Part shown: in pieces, positions 30,496 through 39,184 of the stretch
Layout: each line of letters starts with the position of its first letter
How positions within the stretch are numbered: the stretch's first letter is position 1
From: an uncultured bacterium
GTDB taxonomy: Bacteria > Verrucomicrobiota > Verrucomicrobiia > Verrucomicrobiales > V1-33
Assembly (NCBI GenBank): GCA_903954065.1
Contig: CAJBME010000301.1
Location: 25,555-89,554 of the forward strand
Direction: 5' to 3'
DNA: 64,000 bases
Translations under genes and position numbers: made by a program
The notes under the pieces: model-generated
What the model was told of the DNA's origin: nothing
Databases searched by the model: none
What the model saw: the letters and a program-made list of their open reading frames with translations, nothing else

Positions 30496-30528
30496 GGCCG
30501 ACGAGACGTCGGCGTTCCCGGGGGGCGC
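30496..30528. repeat. Inverted partial unit ending the tandem array
   Basis: This segment, which includes GACGAGACGTCGGCGTTCCC, is the reverse complement of the GGGAACGCCGACGTCCTCGTCGGC part of the units at 29847-30489. The array therefore ends in a fragment of opposite orientation. Confidence 0.8.
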
Positions 30529-30613
30529 TGCCGATACCGCGACTTAGGCGAGAAAATCTCTTCCCGGGGGCAGCGTGGGGCGATAGACTGAACAATAATC
30601 CTGTCGTCATACC

Positions 30614-33600
30614 ATGGTCTCGCTTCGTCTTCTGATTTTCCTCGTTTGGTCTTGCGGTTGTTTTTTACCTGGTCTGGCGGCTCAGACCATTCATCCGTCG
30701 GATTATGGACGGGTTGTATTGCATTTGCAGGCGGGTGATCTGGTGCAGGCCAATGCCTCACCGGTGACCGCGTGGGGGCCGATGACGGCGGCGGGCACGG
30801 CGGCTCCGACGTTCACGGCGGCGGAGCCCAAATTTAATAACCGTCCGGCGGTGAAATTTGATGGCACGACCGATTACATGACATGGTCCGAGGCTGGAAT
30901 GAATGTGCGGACGGTGATTGCGGCGGTGGTTCTTGATTCGGGGGCGCCGGCCGATGCTTGTTTGGTGTCGAATGGTGGCGATGATCTTCATATCCGGCGG
31001 AATGCCTCCACGCTGACGTATCGTTCGCCGGGCAAGGGGCTGGATGTGTACAATTTTTCGGGTGGCGTGCCGGCTGGTACGTTGACGGTCAACACCGTGG
31101 CCAGCGGAAATTTTGTCTTGAACACGCCGCACCTGTTGGTCGCGACCGCCGGTGTGGAGAAGAATTATTCGGCCTTCTGGCTGGGCAACCCTGGGACGAC
31201 GATTGGCGGGTACTGGCGCGGCAGCGTGGCTGAAATGATTGTGTATGAAGGCGTGCTCACGCCTGACGGATTGGCTAGCGTCGGCTGGTACCTTCAGAAC
31301 AAATATGGCCTGGCCACCACCCTGCCACCCCCCAAACCATTCGTGCGCTCGCTGTCGGCCACCCAAGGGACAGTCACCTCCTCGATCGGTCTGCTTTCCG
31401 CTCCAGGTCAGGCGGTGGCATTGAATTGGAACGTGGAAAATGCGGACACTGTCGCCATTGACCAAGGAGTTCTGGTCGGCGGCACCGAACTGATTGGCAG
31501 CCGGTCCACCTCGGCGACGCAGACGACGACCTACACGCTGAGCGCGACCAATGCGCAAGGGACGGTGACAAAATCGATCACGCTGCATGTCGGGGTGCCG
31601 CCGCTGCCGGTGCGGATCAACGAATTCATGGCTGAAAATGACGATACGCTGAAGGACGATGATGGCGAGGCGTCAGACTGGATTGAGATGTTTAATCCGA
31701 ATCCTTTTGCGCTTGATCTGGCTGGTCTGCGATTACGGGAGGCGGCTCAGCAGTGGGATTTTCCGGCGGGTGCGTTGGTGGAAGCGGGTGGGTATCGGGT
31801 TGTTTTTGCTTCGGGCAAAAACCGCACGAATCCAGCGGCGGTCTTGCACACGAATTTTGCGTTGAGCAAGGCGGGTGAATATCTGGGGCTGATCCGGATT
31901 GCCGACGGCGCGGTGGTCGGGGAATTTGCCCCTAGTTACCCGGTGCAGGGGACGGACCGATCGTACGGATGGTGGGGGGAACCGGCGAGAGTTGGGTATT
32001 TTGGCGCTCCCTTGAGCCGTCCGACGCCGGGGGCAGCCAATGCTGCTCAGGGCTCTTCTGGATTTCTGGATGATACTGATGCCGTGGCTTTTGCTGTCGG
32101 TCGCGGCTTCTACACCGGGCCCGTGCACGAGACGATTTCCGGGGGCACCCCGGGCGCTAGGCTGGTGTACACGACTAATGGTTCGACCCCCACCGCCACC
32201 AATGGCACGGTGGTGGCGGCGGTCGACGCGGCCACTCCACCGACGCTCGCCTTGACCATCTACCCGGGCGCCGTCCCTCCGGATGCGGTGGGTGCGGGGA
32301 TCGGCTCGATTGGCGGTACGACCACCGTGCGGGCCGCGGTTTTTAAAGACGGCTTTGCGCCGACCCGGGTGGTGACGCACACGTATGTCTTTAGCGCGGT
32401 GGTGGCCCGCCAGAGTGTGCAAGACGCTCGCAGCCGCGGCTGGCCGGGGTCATCGGTCAACGGCCAAGCGCTGAAATACGGCATGAATGCAGCCGCAGTT
32501 AATGCGTACACCGACGCTACGGTCATCGAGAGCCTGCAGTCGTTGCCGTCGCTTTCGCTGGTCACAGATCAGGCGCATCTGACGGCGGGCGCCACCGGTA
32601 TTTATGTGAATGCGGACCAGCATGGCCCGGCCTGGGAACGCCCAGTTTCGGTTGAAATGTTGTATCCTCCAGGGTGGTCCGAGCCTTCAGGTATGACGCC
32701 CTTTCAGATCAATGCCGGGCTGCGCATCCGCGGCGGTTACAGCCGCAACGATCCATTTCAGAAACACGGATTGCGTATGTATTTCTCTGGCGACTACGAA
32801 GGGAAATTGCGTCAGCCCATTTATGGCGCGGAAGGAGCCAGCGAGTTTGGTAAACTCGAGCTTGGTATTGGTTCGAACTACGGATGGTTCCGCGAATCGA
32901 GTTATGGCAGCGGTCGCTTCAACACGATGTGTCGTGACCCATTCAGCCGTGACACTCAAGGTGCTCTGGGACAGCCGTACACCCGTACGCGGTACCTTCA
33001 TGTTTACCTCAACGGCGTTTATTGGGGTGTTCACTACCTCGAAGAACGCGCCGAAGCCGACTACGCCGCCAGTTACATGGGCGGCACTAGGGACGATTAT
33101 GACGTGGTCAAATGTGGCAATCACGTCGGCGGCTTCCAAACGGAAGTGACCGACGGCGATTTGCTCGCCTGGCGCACCCTCTGGCAAAAAGTGCGGGCCA
33201 TCGGCACCAGCACCGCCACCAGCCCCCCGACTACCGCCCGGTACTTCGAGCTCGAGGGGCGCAACCCCGAAGGCGTGCGCGATGAGTCGATGCCTGTCCT
33301 GCTCGATATCGATAATCTCATCGATGAAATGTTGGTGGTTTTTTTCGTGGGAGACGGGGATGCCGTGCTTTCGAGTTTCCTAGGTCACAACCAGCCAAAC
33401 AACTGGTGGGGATCGCGCCGCCGCAACGGGCAGGAAGGGTTTCGATTTTTCATTCGCGACTCCGAGCACAGCTTGGGGGCCCCGAGTTGGGTAGTTGACC
33501 AGACGGGTCCATGGAGTGGTAGCAATCAAAACAGCTTCAATTTTTCCAACCCGCAGTGGATGCATCAGGACCTGATGAAGAATGCTGAATATAAACTGCG

Positions 33601-35041
33601 CTTTGCCGACCGGGCGCACCGTCACTTCTTTAATGGCGGGGCGCTGACCAAGGAACAAAACATCGCCCGGTTTCAACGCCGCGCCGCTCAGGTCGAAAAA
33701 GCCATGACCGCCGAGTCGGTCCGCTGGGGCAATACCAACTCGATCTCTGGCCTGCCCGCCGGCCACCCGCCGTATTATACGGTGGCGGACTGGCAAGCGG
33801 CCATCACCTCGGTGGTCAATGGCACTCTCAACAACCGGAGCACGGCCGTGCTGTCGCAGTTGAAGGCTGCCAAAAATAAACTCTACCCAGCCACCGTCGC
33901 GCCCGTTTTTTTCAACGCTGCTGACGAGACGCCCCGCCACGGCGGAGCCGTCGATCGCGGCTTCCAGCTTAAAATGGCCGCTCCCGTTGGTGTCATCCAC
34001 TATACCCTGAATGGATTGGACCCCCGCGCCATCGGCGGAGCCGTCGCCGCTTCCGCCATCACCTACACCTCACCGCTGACCCTGCTCGATTCCACCTTGG
34101 TCAAATCCCGGGTTCTCAACGGCACCGAATGGAGCGCCCTGAATGAAGCCCGCTTCATCGTGGGCGCCGTGCCCGCCTCCGCGGAAAACCTCGTGATTTC
34201 GGAAATCCAGTATCACCCGGCCGGCGATACCCCGACGGAATTTATCGAGTTCCTCAACATCGGTTCCGCTACCATCGACCTGACCGGAGTGCGCCTCACC
34301 GGCGGCGTGGATTATGACTTTCCCGCTGGCACCCGCCTCGCCCCCGGGGCCCGACTGGTCGTTGTCGAAAACACCGCCGGCTTTCAAGCCGCCTACCCGT
34401 CGGCCCCCGGCCTCGTGCTCGGCCCGTTTGACGGAAGCCTAGACAATGCTGGAGAGGAAATCGTCGTCACCAGCGCGAGTCGGGTCCCTATCAGTAGTTT
34501 CATCTACCGGGAGGCCGCCCCATGGCCAGCCGCCGCTGACGGCACCGGACCAAGTTTGGTTCTGCAGCAGCCGGCAGACAATCGGCCCCCGAGCCAGCCC
34601 TCCAGCTGGACGGTCAGCCGTCAACCCGGCGGCAGCCCAGGCCTCGGCGAAAACGGCCTCGGCGGATTCACCGGCCCCGACCCGTCCGCCGATACCGACG
34701 GCGATGGCTTCACTGCCTTCCTCGAATTTGCCCTCGGTACCAGCGAGTCCAATCCCGCTAGCGGCCCAGGCGCCGTGACCGCTCGCCTGCAATCGTTCAG
34801 CCCCCAGGGAACCGCTGCCGATTACCTGACACTGACATTCACCAAGCCCGCCGGCTCCCTCGTGGCCCATGTGGTCGAAACCACCACCAACCTCACCGTC
34901 TGGCATTCCGGCCCCAGCCGGGTCGTGCTCGTCAGTGAACAACCAAGCCCGGACGGCAGCATCTCCCAAACATGGCGTTCGACGACCCCATCCTCCGCCA
35001 CCACACCCGAATACATCCGGCTCCGCGTCTGGGTCCCGTAA
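30614..35041 (+). CDS. Very large secreted LTD/CotH protein
   Basis: This 1475-residue protein starts MVSLRLLIFLVWSCGCFLPG, a signal peptide. It has a LamG-like domain (about 35-240), an Ig/PKD-like linker (about 245-325), a lamin-tail domain (about 332-470), a chitobiase-like segment (about 500-600) and a CotH-like domain (about 640-1090). CotH motifs include VYLNGVYWGVHYLEERAEADY and FIRDSEHSLG. A second lamin-tail domain (about 1190-1310) and the shared C-terminal module (about 1390-1475) end the protein. Asp-rich ADTDGDGFTAFLEFALG just before the end resembles a dockerin/EF-hand-like or spacer segment common in Verrucomicrobiota. It is probably an adhesive or surface protein. Confidence 0.85.
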   Translation: MVSLRLLIFLVWSCGCFLPGLAAQTIHPSDYGRVVLHLQAGDLVQANASPVTAWGPMTAAGTAAPTFTAAEPKFNNRPAVKFDGTTDYMTWSEAGMNVRTVIAAVVLDSGAPADACLVSNGGDDLHIRRNASTLTYRSPGKGLDVYNFSGGVPAGTLTVNTVASGNFVLNTPHLLVATAGVEKNYSAFWLGNPGTTIGGYWRGSVAEMIVYEGVLTPDGLASVGWYLQNKYGLATTLPPPKPFVRSLSATQGTVTSSIGLLSAPGQAVALNWNVENADTVAIDQGVLVGGTELIGSRSTSATQTTTYTLSATNAQGTVTKSITLHVGVPPLPVRINEFMAENDDTLKDDDGEASDWIEMFNPNPFALDLAGLRLREAAQQWDFPAGALVEAGGYRVVFASGKNRTNPAAVLHTNFALSKAGEYLGLIRIADGAVVGEFAPSYPVQGTDRSYGWWGEPARVGYFGAPLSRPTPGAANAAQGSSGFLDDTDAVAFAVGRGFYTGPVHETISGGTPGARLVYTTNGSTPTATNGTVVAAVDAATPPTLALTIYPGAVPPDAVGAGIGSIGGTTTVRAAVFKDGFAPTRVVTHTYVFSAVVARQSVQDARSRGWPGSSVNGQALKYGMNAAAVNAYTDATVIESLQSLPSLSLVTDQAHLTAGATGIYVNADQHGPAWERPVSVEMLYPPGWSEPSGMTPFQINAGLRIRGGYSRNDPFQKHGLRMYFSGDYEGKLRQPIYGAEGASEFGKLELGIGSNYGWFRESSYGSGRFNTMCRDPFSRDTQGALGQPYTRTRYLHVYLNGVYWGVHYLEERAEADYAASYMGGTRDDYDVVKCGNHVGGFQTEVTDGDLLAWRTLWQKVRAIGTSTATSPPTTARYFELEGRNPEGVRDESMPVLLDIDNLIDEMLVVFFVGDGDAVLSSFLGHNQPNNWWGSRRRNGQEGFRFFIRDSEHSLGAPSWVVDQTGPWSGSNQNSFNFSNPQWMHQDLMKNAEYKLRFADRAHRHFFNGGALTKEQNIARFQRRAAQVEKAMTAESVRWGNTNSISGLPAGHPPYYTVADWQAAITSVVNGTLNNRSTAVLSQLKAAKNKLYPATVAPVFFNAADETPRHGGAVDRGFQLKMAAPVGVIHYTLNGLDPRAIGGAVAASAITYTSPLTLLDSTLVKSRVLNGTEWSALNEARFIVGAVPASAENLVISEIQYHPAGDTPTEFIEFLNIGSATIDLTGVRLTGGVDYDFPAGTRLAPGARLVVVENTAGFQAAYPSAPGLVLGPFDGSLDNAGEEIVVTSASRVPISSFIYREAAPWPAAADGTGPSLVLQQPADNRPPSQPSSWTVSRQPGGSPGLGENGLGGFTGPDPSADTDGDGFTAFLEFALGTSESNPASGPGAVTARLQSFSPQGTAADYLTLTFTKPAGSLVAHVVETTTNLTVWHSGPSRVVLVSEQPSPDGSISQTWRSTTPSSATTPEYIRLRVWVP

Positions 35042-35054
35042 GACAATCCTTCCG

Positions 35055-35089
35055 CCACTCATCAAGGAGGCTTTTCTGAGAATGAGTGG
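35055..35089. terminator. Hairpin between convergent genes
   Basis: CCACTCAT (35055-35062) and ATGAGTGG (35082-35089) form an 8-bp stem with a 19-nt loop, just after the CotH gene stop and followed by AAAAAGG. ATGAGTGG also matches the right-arm core of the palindromic family, so this may be a mosaic of that family used as a terminator. Confidence 0.4.
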
Positions 35090-35105
35090 AAAAAGGCGAG
35101 ATACA

Positions 35106-35127
35106 AAAGGCGAGACACCCAGTTTTA
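35106..35127. repeat. Palindromic repeat, left arm, overlapping a stop codon
   Basis: AAAGGCGAGACACCCAGTTT matches the left-arm consensus (AGAGGCGAGACACCCACTTT) with small changes. The last bases form the stop codon of the minus-strand gene ending at 35125. No matching right arm lies on the far side. Confidence 0.6.
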
Positions 35128-36411
35128 TCTCCGATCCGACGACAGGACTTTCTGGCGTGCTTCCTCAGAGAGCCCGCTTTCCGCCAGCCAAGCCATGGCT
35201 CCATTGGCGTCCCTGCGGTAAAACGCCCGTCCGGCACGTGTCAGGGAGCTTTCGCGCAGCGCAGGATCATCAATGTCCTGGGCCCAGGCGATAGCGGTCT
35301 GGGGATCCTGCCATGCATAACCAGCAGCAAAGCCGCTGATGGCGGCATCCCGCTGCGGTGAGTTAGCCATCCTATAGAGATAGTCCCCGGCGGCGACAGG
35401 ATCGCGGTCTTCCCAGTCGCCGAATGCTCCGCTCAGGCCCTGCTTCTGCCCGGAACTGGCAGGCAGGCTTTCCAGCCAGCCCACGGCGGCGAGCGGATCG
35501 GATACGGCCCATTGGGCTCCGACCTGTTCGATGGTCCTACTGGCATACTCTTTGTCGGCAAAACCTTCGGTCCAGCGGGCGGCGGCCACAGGGTCCTGCC
35601 TCACAAAGGCTTCTGCCACCTTGGCCATGGCGTTGCCTTTCAGGGGACCGTCGGCCAATGACCCCGCCCAGCGGGAGGCGGCTTCCGGTCCCAATTGGCT
35701 GATCGTCGCAGCGGAGACCGTCTCCATTAGTTCGCCCGCTTTGGCATTTCCTTCCTGACCCAGCCCCACCACAAAGTCAGTGGCCGTGGCGAGGTCGTGG
35801 TGGGACAGGCCAGAGACGACACTGGCCACCAACTCGTCGCGTTGACCGAGCATTTCGGCTGGCAGGTTGTCGAGCAGGGCGAGCGCCTCACTAGGGTTGG
35901 CGGCGACCCATCCCGTCATGGTGGCGGCGAGATCAGCCTCCGGACTGTTGGCGGCGCTGGCGAAGGCTGCTTTCCCGTCAAGAGCCCCCCAACTGTAGTG
36001 GAAATCCCGCCACTGATCGGGCTCCGCCCCGAGAGCGACCAATTGTTCACGCACCGCTGCAGCATTCGTGGGAGTCAGCGACTCCAGCAATCGCGAAAAA
36101 GCCAGGCGACGGGTGATGGGGTTCGGGTCACGCAGGGCCTGCTGGACCAGATCGTTCACATCTCCGCCGAGAGGAGCCACGCGCCCAAACACACCCTCAA
36201 GCGCACTGCCGTCGCGGGAGTGAGGTCGGCTTGATTTGTCGCGCGCCAAGAGTCCGGGCGGATTGACCGGCGGTTTCGCCACCTCGGCCTGCATGACCGC
36301 CTCTCTGGCCGTGCCAAGGCGCGACGTGACCCCGCTCCGCCGCGAGCCGAGGGTAAACGCGATGATCACCGCACCAGCCCAGAAGCCATGCCTTAAAATT
36401 GCCGTTTTCAT
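35125..36411 (-). CDS. Helical-repeat (HEAT/TPR-like) exported protein
   Basis: The protein has 428 residues. It begins MKTAILRHGFWAGAVIIAFTLG, a signal peptide or membrane anchor. After a disordered linker (about 40-75), residues 80-428 consist of repeated ~35-residue helical units with recurring phrases such as WVAANPSEALALLDNLP, WAVSDPLAAVGWLESLP, WEDRDPVAAGDYLYRM and WAQDIDDPALRESSL. The regular W/A-x-x-(D/N)-P-x-A pattern is typical of verrucomicrobial repeat scaffolds of unknown role. The stop codon lies in a palindromic-repeat fragment, so its last residues may have been set by repeat insertion. Confidence 0.78.
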   Translation of the reverse strand: MKTAILRHGFWAGAVIIAFTLGSRRSGVTSRLGTAREAVMQAEVAKPPVNPPGLLARDKSSRPHSRDGSALEGVFGRVAPLGGDVNDLVQQALRDPNPITRRLAFSRLLESLTPTNAAAVREQLVALGAEPDQWRDFHYSWGALDGKAAFASAANSPEADLAATMTGWVAANPSEALALLDNLPAEMLGQRDELVASVVSGLSHHDLATATDFVVGLGQEGNAKAGELMETVSAATISQLGPEAASRWAGSLADGPLKGNAMAKVAEAFVRQDPVAAARWTEGFADKEYASRTIEQVGAQWAVSDPLAAVGWLESLPASSGQKQGLSGAFGDWEDRDPVAAGDYLYRMANSPQRDAAISGFAAGYAWQDPQTAIAWAQDIDDPALRESSLTRAGRAFYRRDANGAMAWLAESGLSEEARQKVLSSDRR

Positions 36412-36547
36412 ACATCAGAGAGACCGTCCAAGTGATTACGCCGGGACTTCGGAACTGGTTCGGAAGGGCGTGACAAAAAGTGGGCGAGCCATCGAGTCGC
36501 GTCTGCTTTGATTGCCCTTTCGGTCTTTTTACTACATACTTCTTGCC

Positions 36548-36769
36548 ATGGATACTCTACTTCCACTCCATCAAATGTCGCGTGAGGAGAAGTTCCGCGC
36601 CCTCGATGAACTCTGGAACGACCTCTACCCTAACGAAGAGGCCATGGGCTCACCCGTTTGGCATCTCAACGCCATTCAGGAAACCCAGCAGCGCTACCAG
36701 GCCGGCCTTGAAGTGCCCATGGATCTCAGTGAAGCGGAGCAGGAACTTCGCACGCGCCTCGGTCGATGA
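36548..36769 (+). CDS. Addiction-module antitoxin (ParE-partner type)
   Basis: This 73-residue acidic protein (MDTLLPLHQMSREEKFRALDELWNDL... LSEAEQELRTRLGR) matches the putative addiction-module component family (TIGR02574 type). These antitoxins usually precede ParE/RelE-like toxins. The ATG at 36548 gives the usual family length; an upstream in-frame start at 36512 adds 12 atypical residues. The stop overlaps the toxin start (ATGA, 36766-36769), so synthesis is coupled. It should bind and neutralise the toxin and may autoregulate the operon. Confidence 0.85.
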   Translation: MDTLLPLHQMSREEKFRALDELWNDLYPNEEAMGSPVWHLNAIQETQQRYQAGLEVPMDLSEAEQELRTRLGR

Positions 36770-37059
36770 AAGTTCGCATCCTTCCCGCCGCCCTCAAAGA
36801 CTTGGAGATCGGCTCCCAGTTTTATGAGGAGCAGGAACCCGGAATCGGACAACAGTATCTGGATGACCTTTTCGCCCGACTTCACGAACTCGAAACCACC
36901 GCAGGCATCCACCGCCTCATTTCCGGCCATCATCGCTGCCTAGTCCCCAAATTCCACACCGCCATCTACTACACCCACGAAGCCGACTTCGTCCTCGTCC
37001 GCCGCATCCTCGATCTCCGCCGCGACCCCAAGTGGCTCCGCCGCCAACTCCGTGACTAA
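36766..37059 (+). CDS. ParE/RelE-superfamily toxin
   Basis: This 97-residue basic protein (MKVRILPAALKDLEIGSQFYEEQ) has the ParE-type pattern: a helical N-terminal part, a central region with RLISGHHRCLVPKFHTAIYY, and a C-terminal strand ending VRRILDLRRDPKWLRRQL. ParE toxins inhibit DNA gyrase, while RelE relatives cut mRNA; sequence alone does not decide. It shares 4 nt with the antitoxin gene. Palindromic-repeat sequence lies on both sides, at 37105 downstream and, more distantly, at 35106 upstream. Confidence 0.87.
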   Translation: MKVRILPAALKDLEIGSQFYEEQEPGIGQQYLDDLFARLHELETTAGIHRLISGHHRCLVPKFHTAIYYTHEADFVLVRRILDLRRDPKWLRRQLRD

Positions 37060-37104
37060 GCTCCACCCTAGCCTCCTCATGGACTTATCACTGAACATGC
37101 CTCA

Positions 37105-37169
37105 AAGAGGCGAGACAGCCACTTTTCTGGTCGTCCTGACGGGGAAATGAGTGGGTGTCTTTGATTGGG
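37105..37169. repeat. Palindromic repeat copy between two TA modules
   Basis: AAGAGGCGAGACAGCCACTTTT (left arm, one mismatch in the ACACCC core) and AAATGAGTGGGTGTCT (37145-37160) flank the spacer CTGGTCGTCCTGACGGGG. It lies between the ParE-type module and the AbiEii-type module and is closest in sequence to the copy at 38147-38240. Confidence 0.85.
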
Positions 37170-37267
37170 AAGTGTCGCTTTCCGCAGGCGTCAGAAAGAT
37201 CCGGAGTTGAGCTTTGAGGATGAGCGGATAGCATTGGAACGTGAGCGTGAGTCAATCCAGCCCTCCA

Positions 37268-37558
37268 ATGCCCCTCGGTCTGCCGAGCGCATTGTTTTGG
37301 GACACCAATCTGGCGACGCTGGACCTCGCAAAGCACGAGAAGCAGATCATTTCCCGCGTAGTGGAGCGTGGCGGTCTGGAAGGCTGGCACAAGCTGCGCA
37401 GGCACTACGGTGATGAGAAACTTAGGCAAGTGGTGACGAGCCTGCGGACACTGGAGCCGCGCACAGTGAATTTTCTCTGCCTGATGCTGAATCTCAAACG
37501 CGAGGACTTCCGATGCTGCACTTCGATACCCTTCCCTCCGGCACCCTGGGTCTCCTGA
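37268..37558 (+). CDS. Putative antitoxin of the AbiEii-type module
   Basis: The 96-residue protein (MPLGLPSALFWDTNLATLDLAKHEKQIISRVVERGGLEGWHKLR) resembles DUF6922-type proteins often found directly upstream of AbiEii-like nucleotidyltransferases. The pattern WDTN... I(I/V)xRVxExG... W..L...YG is shared. The start is uncertain: ATG at 37268 is preferred, with GTG at 37241 an alternative. The 3' end overlaps the toxin gene by 46 nt in another frame. The antitoxin role is inferred from position. Confidence 0.65.
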   Translation: MPLGLPSALFWDTNLATLDLAKHEKQIISRVVERGGLEGWHKLRRHYGDEKLRQVVTSLRTLEPRTVNFLCLMLNLKREDFRCCTSIPFPPAPWVS

Positions 37559-38136
37559 AGGAACTCACTGCGCATTCGGCCCTTCAGCAGTTTTCGCTGG
37601 TGGGTGGGACGGCACTGGCGCTGCGATTCGGGCATCGCCGTTCAATCGATTTCGACTTTTTCACGCCTGAGTCTTTCGACGTGGAGTCCCTTGCGGACAC
37701 CTTGAGTCATCAGGTGGACGGCTTTGAGACCACCGGCATGAACAAAATCGGCCTGAATGCCCAGGTGGCAGGTTTGAAGGTGGATTTTGTGACCTATCGT
37801 TACCCGCTGCTGGCTCCACCCGAAACTCAGGACGGCATCCGCATGTTCAGCTTGGAGGACATTGTGGGCATGAAGCTCAGCGCCACCACCAATCGTGGTG
37901 CCCGCAAGGACTTCTATGACCTCCACACACTCATCCAGCATCTCGGCGTGGATGCGCTGATCGACATCTACAAACGCAAATACCCCAGCCATGATCCGAT
38001 GATCGTGCTGCGCAGCATGATCTATTTCGACGACGCTGAGGACGACAATGATCCCGAACTGTTGATGGAGCAGGATTGGGATGGGGTGAAAGAGGCGATT
38101 TGTGAGGCGGTGAAAGACTGCATTTACCTCAAATGA
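37513..38136 (+). CDS. AbiEii/AbiGii-family nucleotidyltransferase toxin
   Basis: The 207-residue protein has the DNA polymerase-beta-type nucleotidyltransferase signature: FSLVGGTALALRFGHRRSIDFDFF, whose GG and DFD residues bind metal and nucleotide, then VDFVTYRYP with a third Asp. VGMKLSATTNRGARKDFYDL is the usual downstream AbiEii segment. Related toxins such as AbiEii and MenT transfer nucleotides to tRNA or other targets and some protect against phages. It overlaps the preceding antitoxin-like gene, forming a type IV-like module, and a palindromic repeat starts 10 nt after its stop. Confidence 0.88.
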   Translation: MLHFDTLPSGTLGLLKELTAHSALQQFSLVGGTALALRFGHRRSIDFDFFTPESFDVESLADTLSHQVDGFETTGMNKIGLNAQVAGLKVDFVTYRYPLLAPPETQDGIRMFSLEDIVGMKLSATTNRGARKDFYDLHTLIQHLGVDALIDIYKRKYPSHDPMIVLRSMIYFDDAEDDNDPELLMEQDWDGVKEAICEAVKDCIYLK

Positions 38137-38146
38137 AACCCAGCGA

Positions 38147-38240
38147 TCAAAGAGGCGAGACACCCACTTTTCTGGTCGGGCTGACGGAGAAATGAGTGGG
38201 TGTCTTCGATTGGACCGAAATGAGTGGGTGTCTGCGGTTG
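38147..38240. repeat. Palindromic repeat copy with extra right arm
   Basis: CAAAGAGGCGAGACACCCAC (38148-38167) followed by TTTTCTGGTCGGGCTGACGG and the right arm AAATGAGTGGGTGTCT (38190-38205) is the clearest consensus copy. A second right arm ACCGAAATGAGTGGGTGTCT follows (38214-38233). It directly follows the AbiEii-type toxin gene. The doubled right arm matches 6771-6853. Confidence 0.88.
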
Positions 38241-38307
38241 AGAATTGACGCTGGGCTGGGCGTGCAGGTTCGTGTTGTTGCCGCTCCAGAATGGTCCACC
38301 ATGGGGA

Positions 38308-39132
38308 ATGTCATGGAATACTCTGTTTTCCTGTGTTCTGGCCGCTCTGCTTTTGGTGGTCGGCGGGTCCGTGTCTGGCCAGTCGGCGCCTGTTTGGGAG
38401 CGGGCGCATGCGCATAACGATTACGAGCACCCTCGTCCGCTGCTCGATGCGTTGGATCAGGGGTTTTGTTCGGTCGAGGCCGATATTTGGCTGGTGGGGG
38501 GCGAGCTGCTGGTGGCCCATGATCTTGAGCAAGCGACGCCCGGGCGGACGCTGGAAAAGTTATATTGGGAGCCGTTGCGCGAGCGGGTCCAGCGGCATGG
38601 TGGCCGGGTGCACCCAGACGGCCCCACGTTCACTTTGCTCATCGATGTGAAATCTGAAGCCGAGGCGGCGTATCGCGTGCTGCGCACCCAATTGGCCGCT
38701 CACGCCTCCTTTCTGACCCGCTTTTCTGCCACCGAAACCATGCCGGGAGCTGTCACTGTCATTCTTTCTGGCAACCGTCCGACGGCCACCGTCGCCGCCG
38801 AAGCAAGCCGCTGGTGCGCTATCGACGGGCGACTGGACGATTTGACGGCCGTTCCGCCCCCCAGTGTTCACCTCATGCCGCTGGTCAGTCAGAGCTGGAC
38901 GCCGACGTTTTCGTGGTTCGAAGACGGAGTCCTGCCCGAGACCGATCGAGCGGCGCTCCGCCGCTGGGTGGCGGTCGCTCATCAGCAAGGACGGCGTTTG
39001 CGCTTCTGGGGCGTGCCCGATCAGCCGTTCGCTTGGAAAGAATTGTACGCGGCCGGCGTCGACCTCATCAATACAGATAACCTCAAAGGCCTCAATGCCT
39101 TCCTCCAGCAGGCGTCCACCGAGAAACCATGA
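38308..39132 (+). CDS. Secreted glycerophosphodiester-phosphodiesterase-like protein
   Basis: The ATG at 38308 gives 274 residues starting MSWNTLFSCVLAALLLVVGG, a signal peptide ending near SGQ. The mature enzyme has the PI-PLC/GDPD-like features RAHAHNDYEHPRPLLDALDQ (catalytic His region), VEADIWLVGGELLVAHD (Glu/Asp metal ligands and second His) and LLIDVKSEAEAA. The C-terminal phrase RRLRFWGVPDQ...WKELYAAGVDLINTDN fits the barrel end. It resembles the AIM6-like branch, whose substrates are unclear. An in-frame GTG- or ATG-like opening at 38245 overlaps nothing but adds 21 residues before the signal peptide and was not chosen. Confidence 0.8.
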   Translation: MSWNTLFSCVLAALLLVVGGSVSGQSAPVWERAHAHNDYEHPRPLLDALDQGFCSVEADIWLVGGELLVAHDLEQATPGRTLEKLYWEPLRERVQRHGGRVHPDGPTFTLLIDVKSEAEAAYRVLRTQLAAHASFLTRFSATETMPGAVTVILSGNRPTATVAAEASRWCAIDGRLDDLTAVPPPSVHLMPLVSQSWTPTFSWFEDGVLPETDRAALRRWVAVAHQQGRRLRFWGVPDQPFAWKELYAAGVDLINTDNLKGLNAFLQQASTEKP

Positions 39133-39184
39133 ACCGCCACCGCCCCACCCGCGTCCATCCCGGCCCAAAAGAAAAAAACAGGCC

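Noticed and set aside
29804..30635. Several overlapping open frames across the tandem array on both strands
   Set aside because: The near-multiple-of-three unit and lack of stop codons create repeating translations; no protein family and the array is non-coding in character.
36430..36480. Repeat remnant upstream of the ParE-type antitoxin
   Set aside because: ACAAAAAGTGGGCGAGCC is only loosely similar to the family arms, so it was not counted as a copy.
37165..37413. Plus-strand open frame overlapping the AbiEii antitoxin gene
   Set aside because: It is a charged, low-information shadow of the antitoxin gene in another frame.
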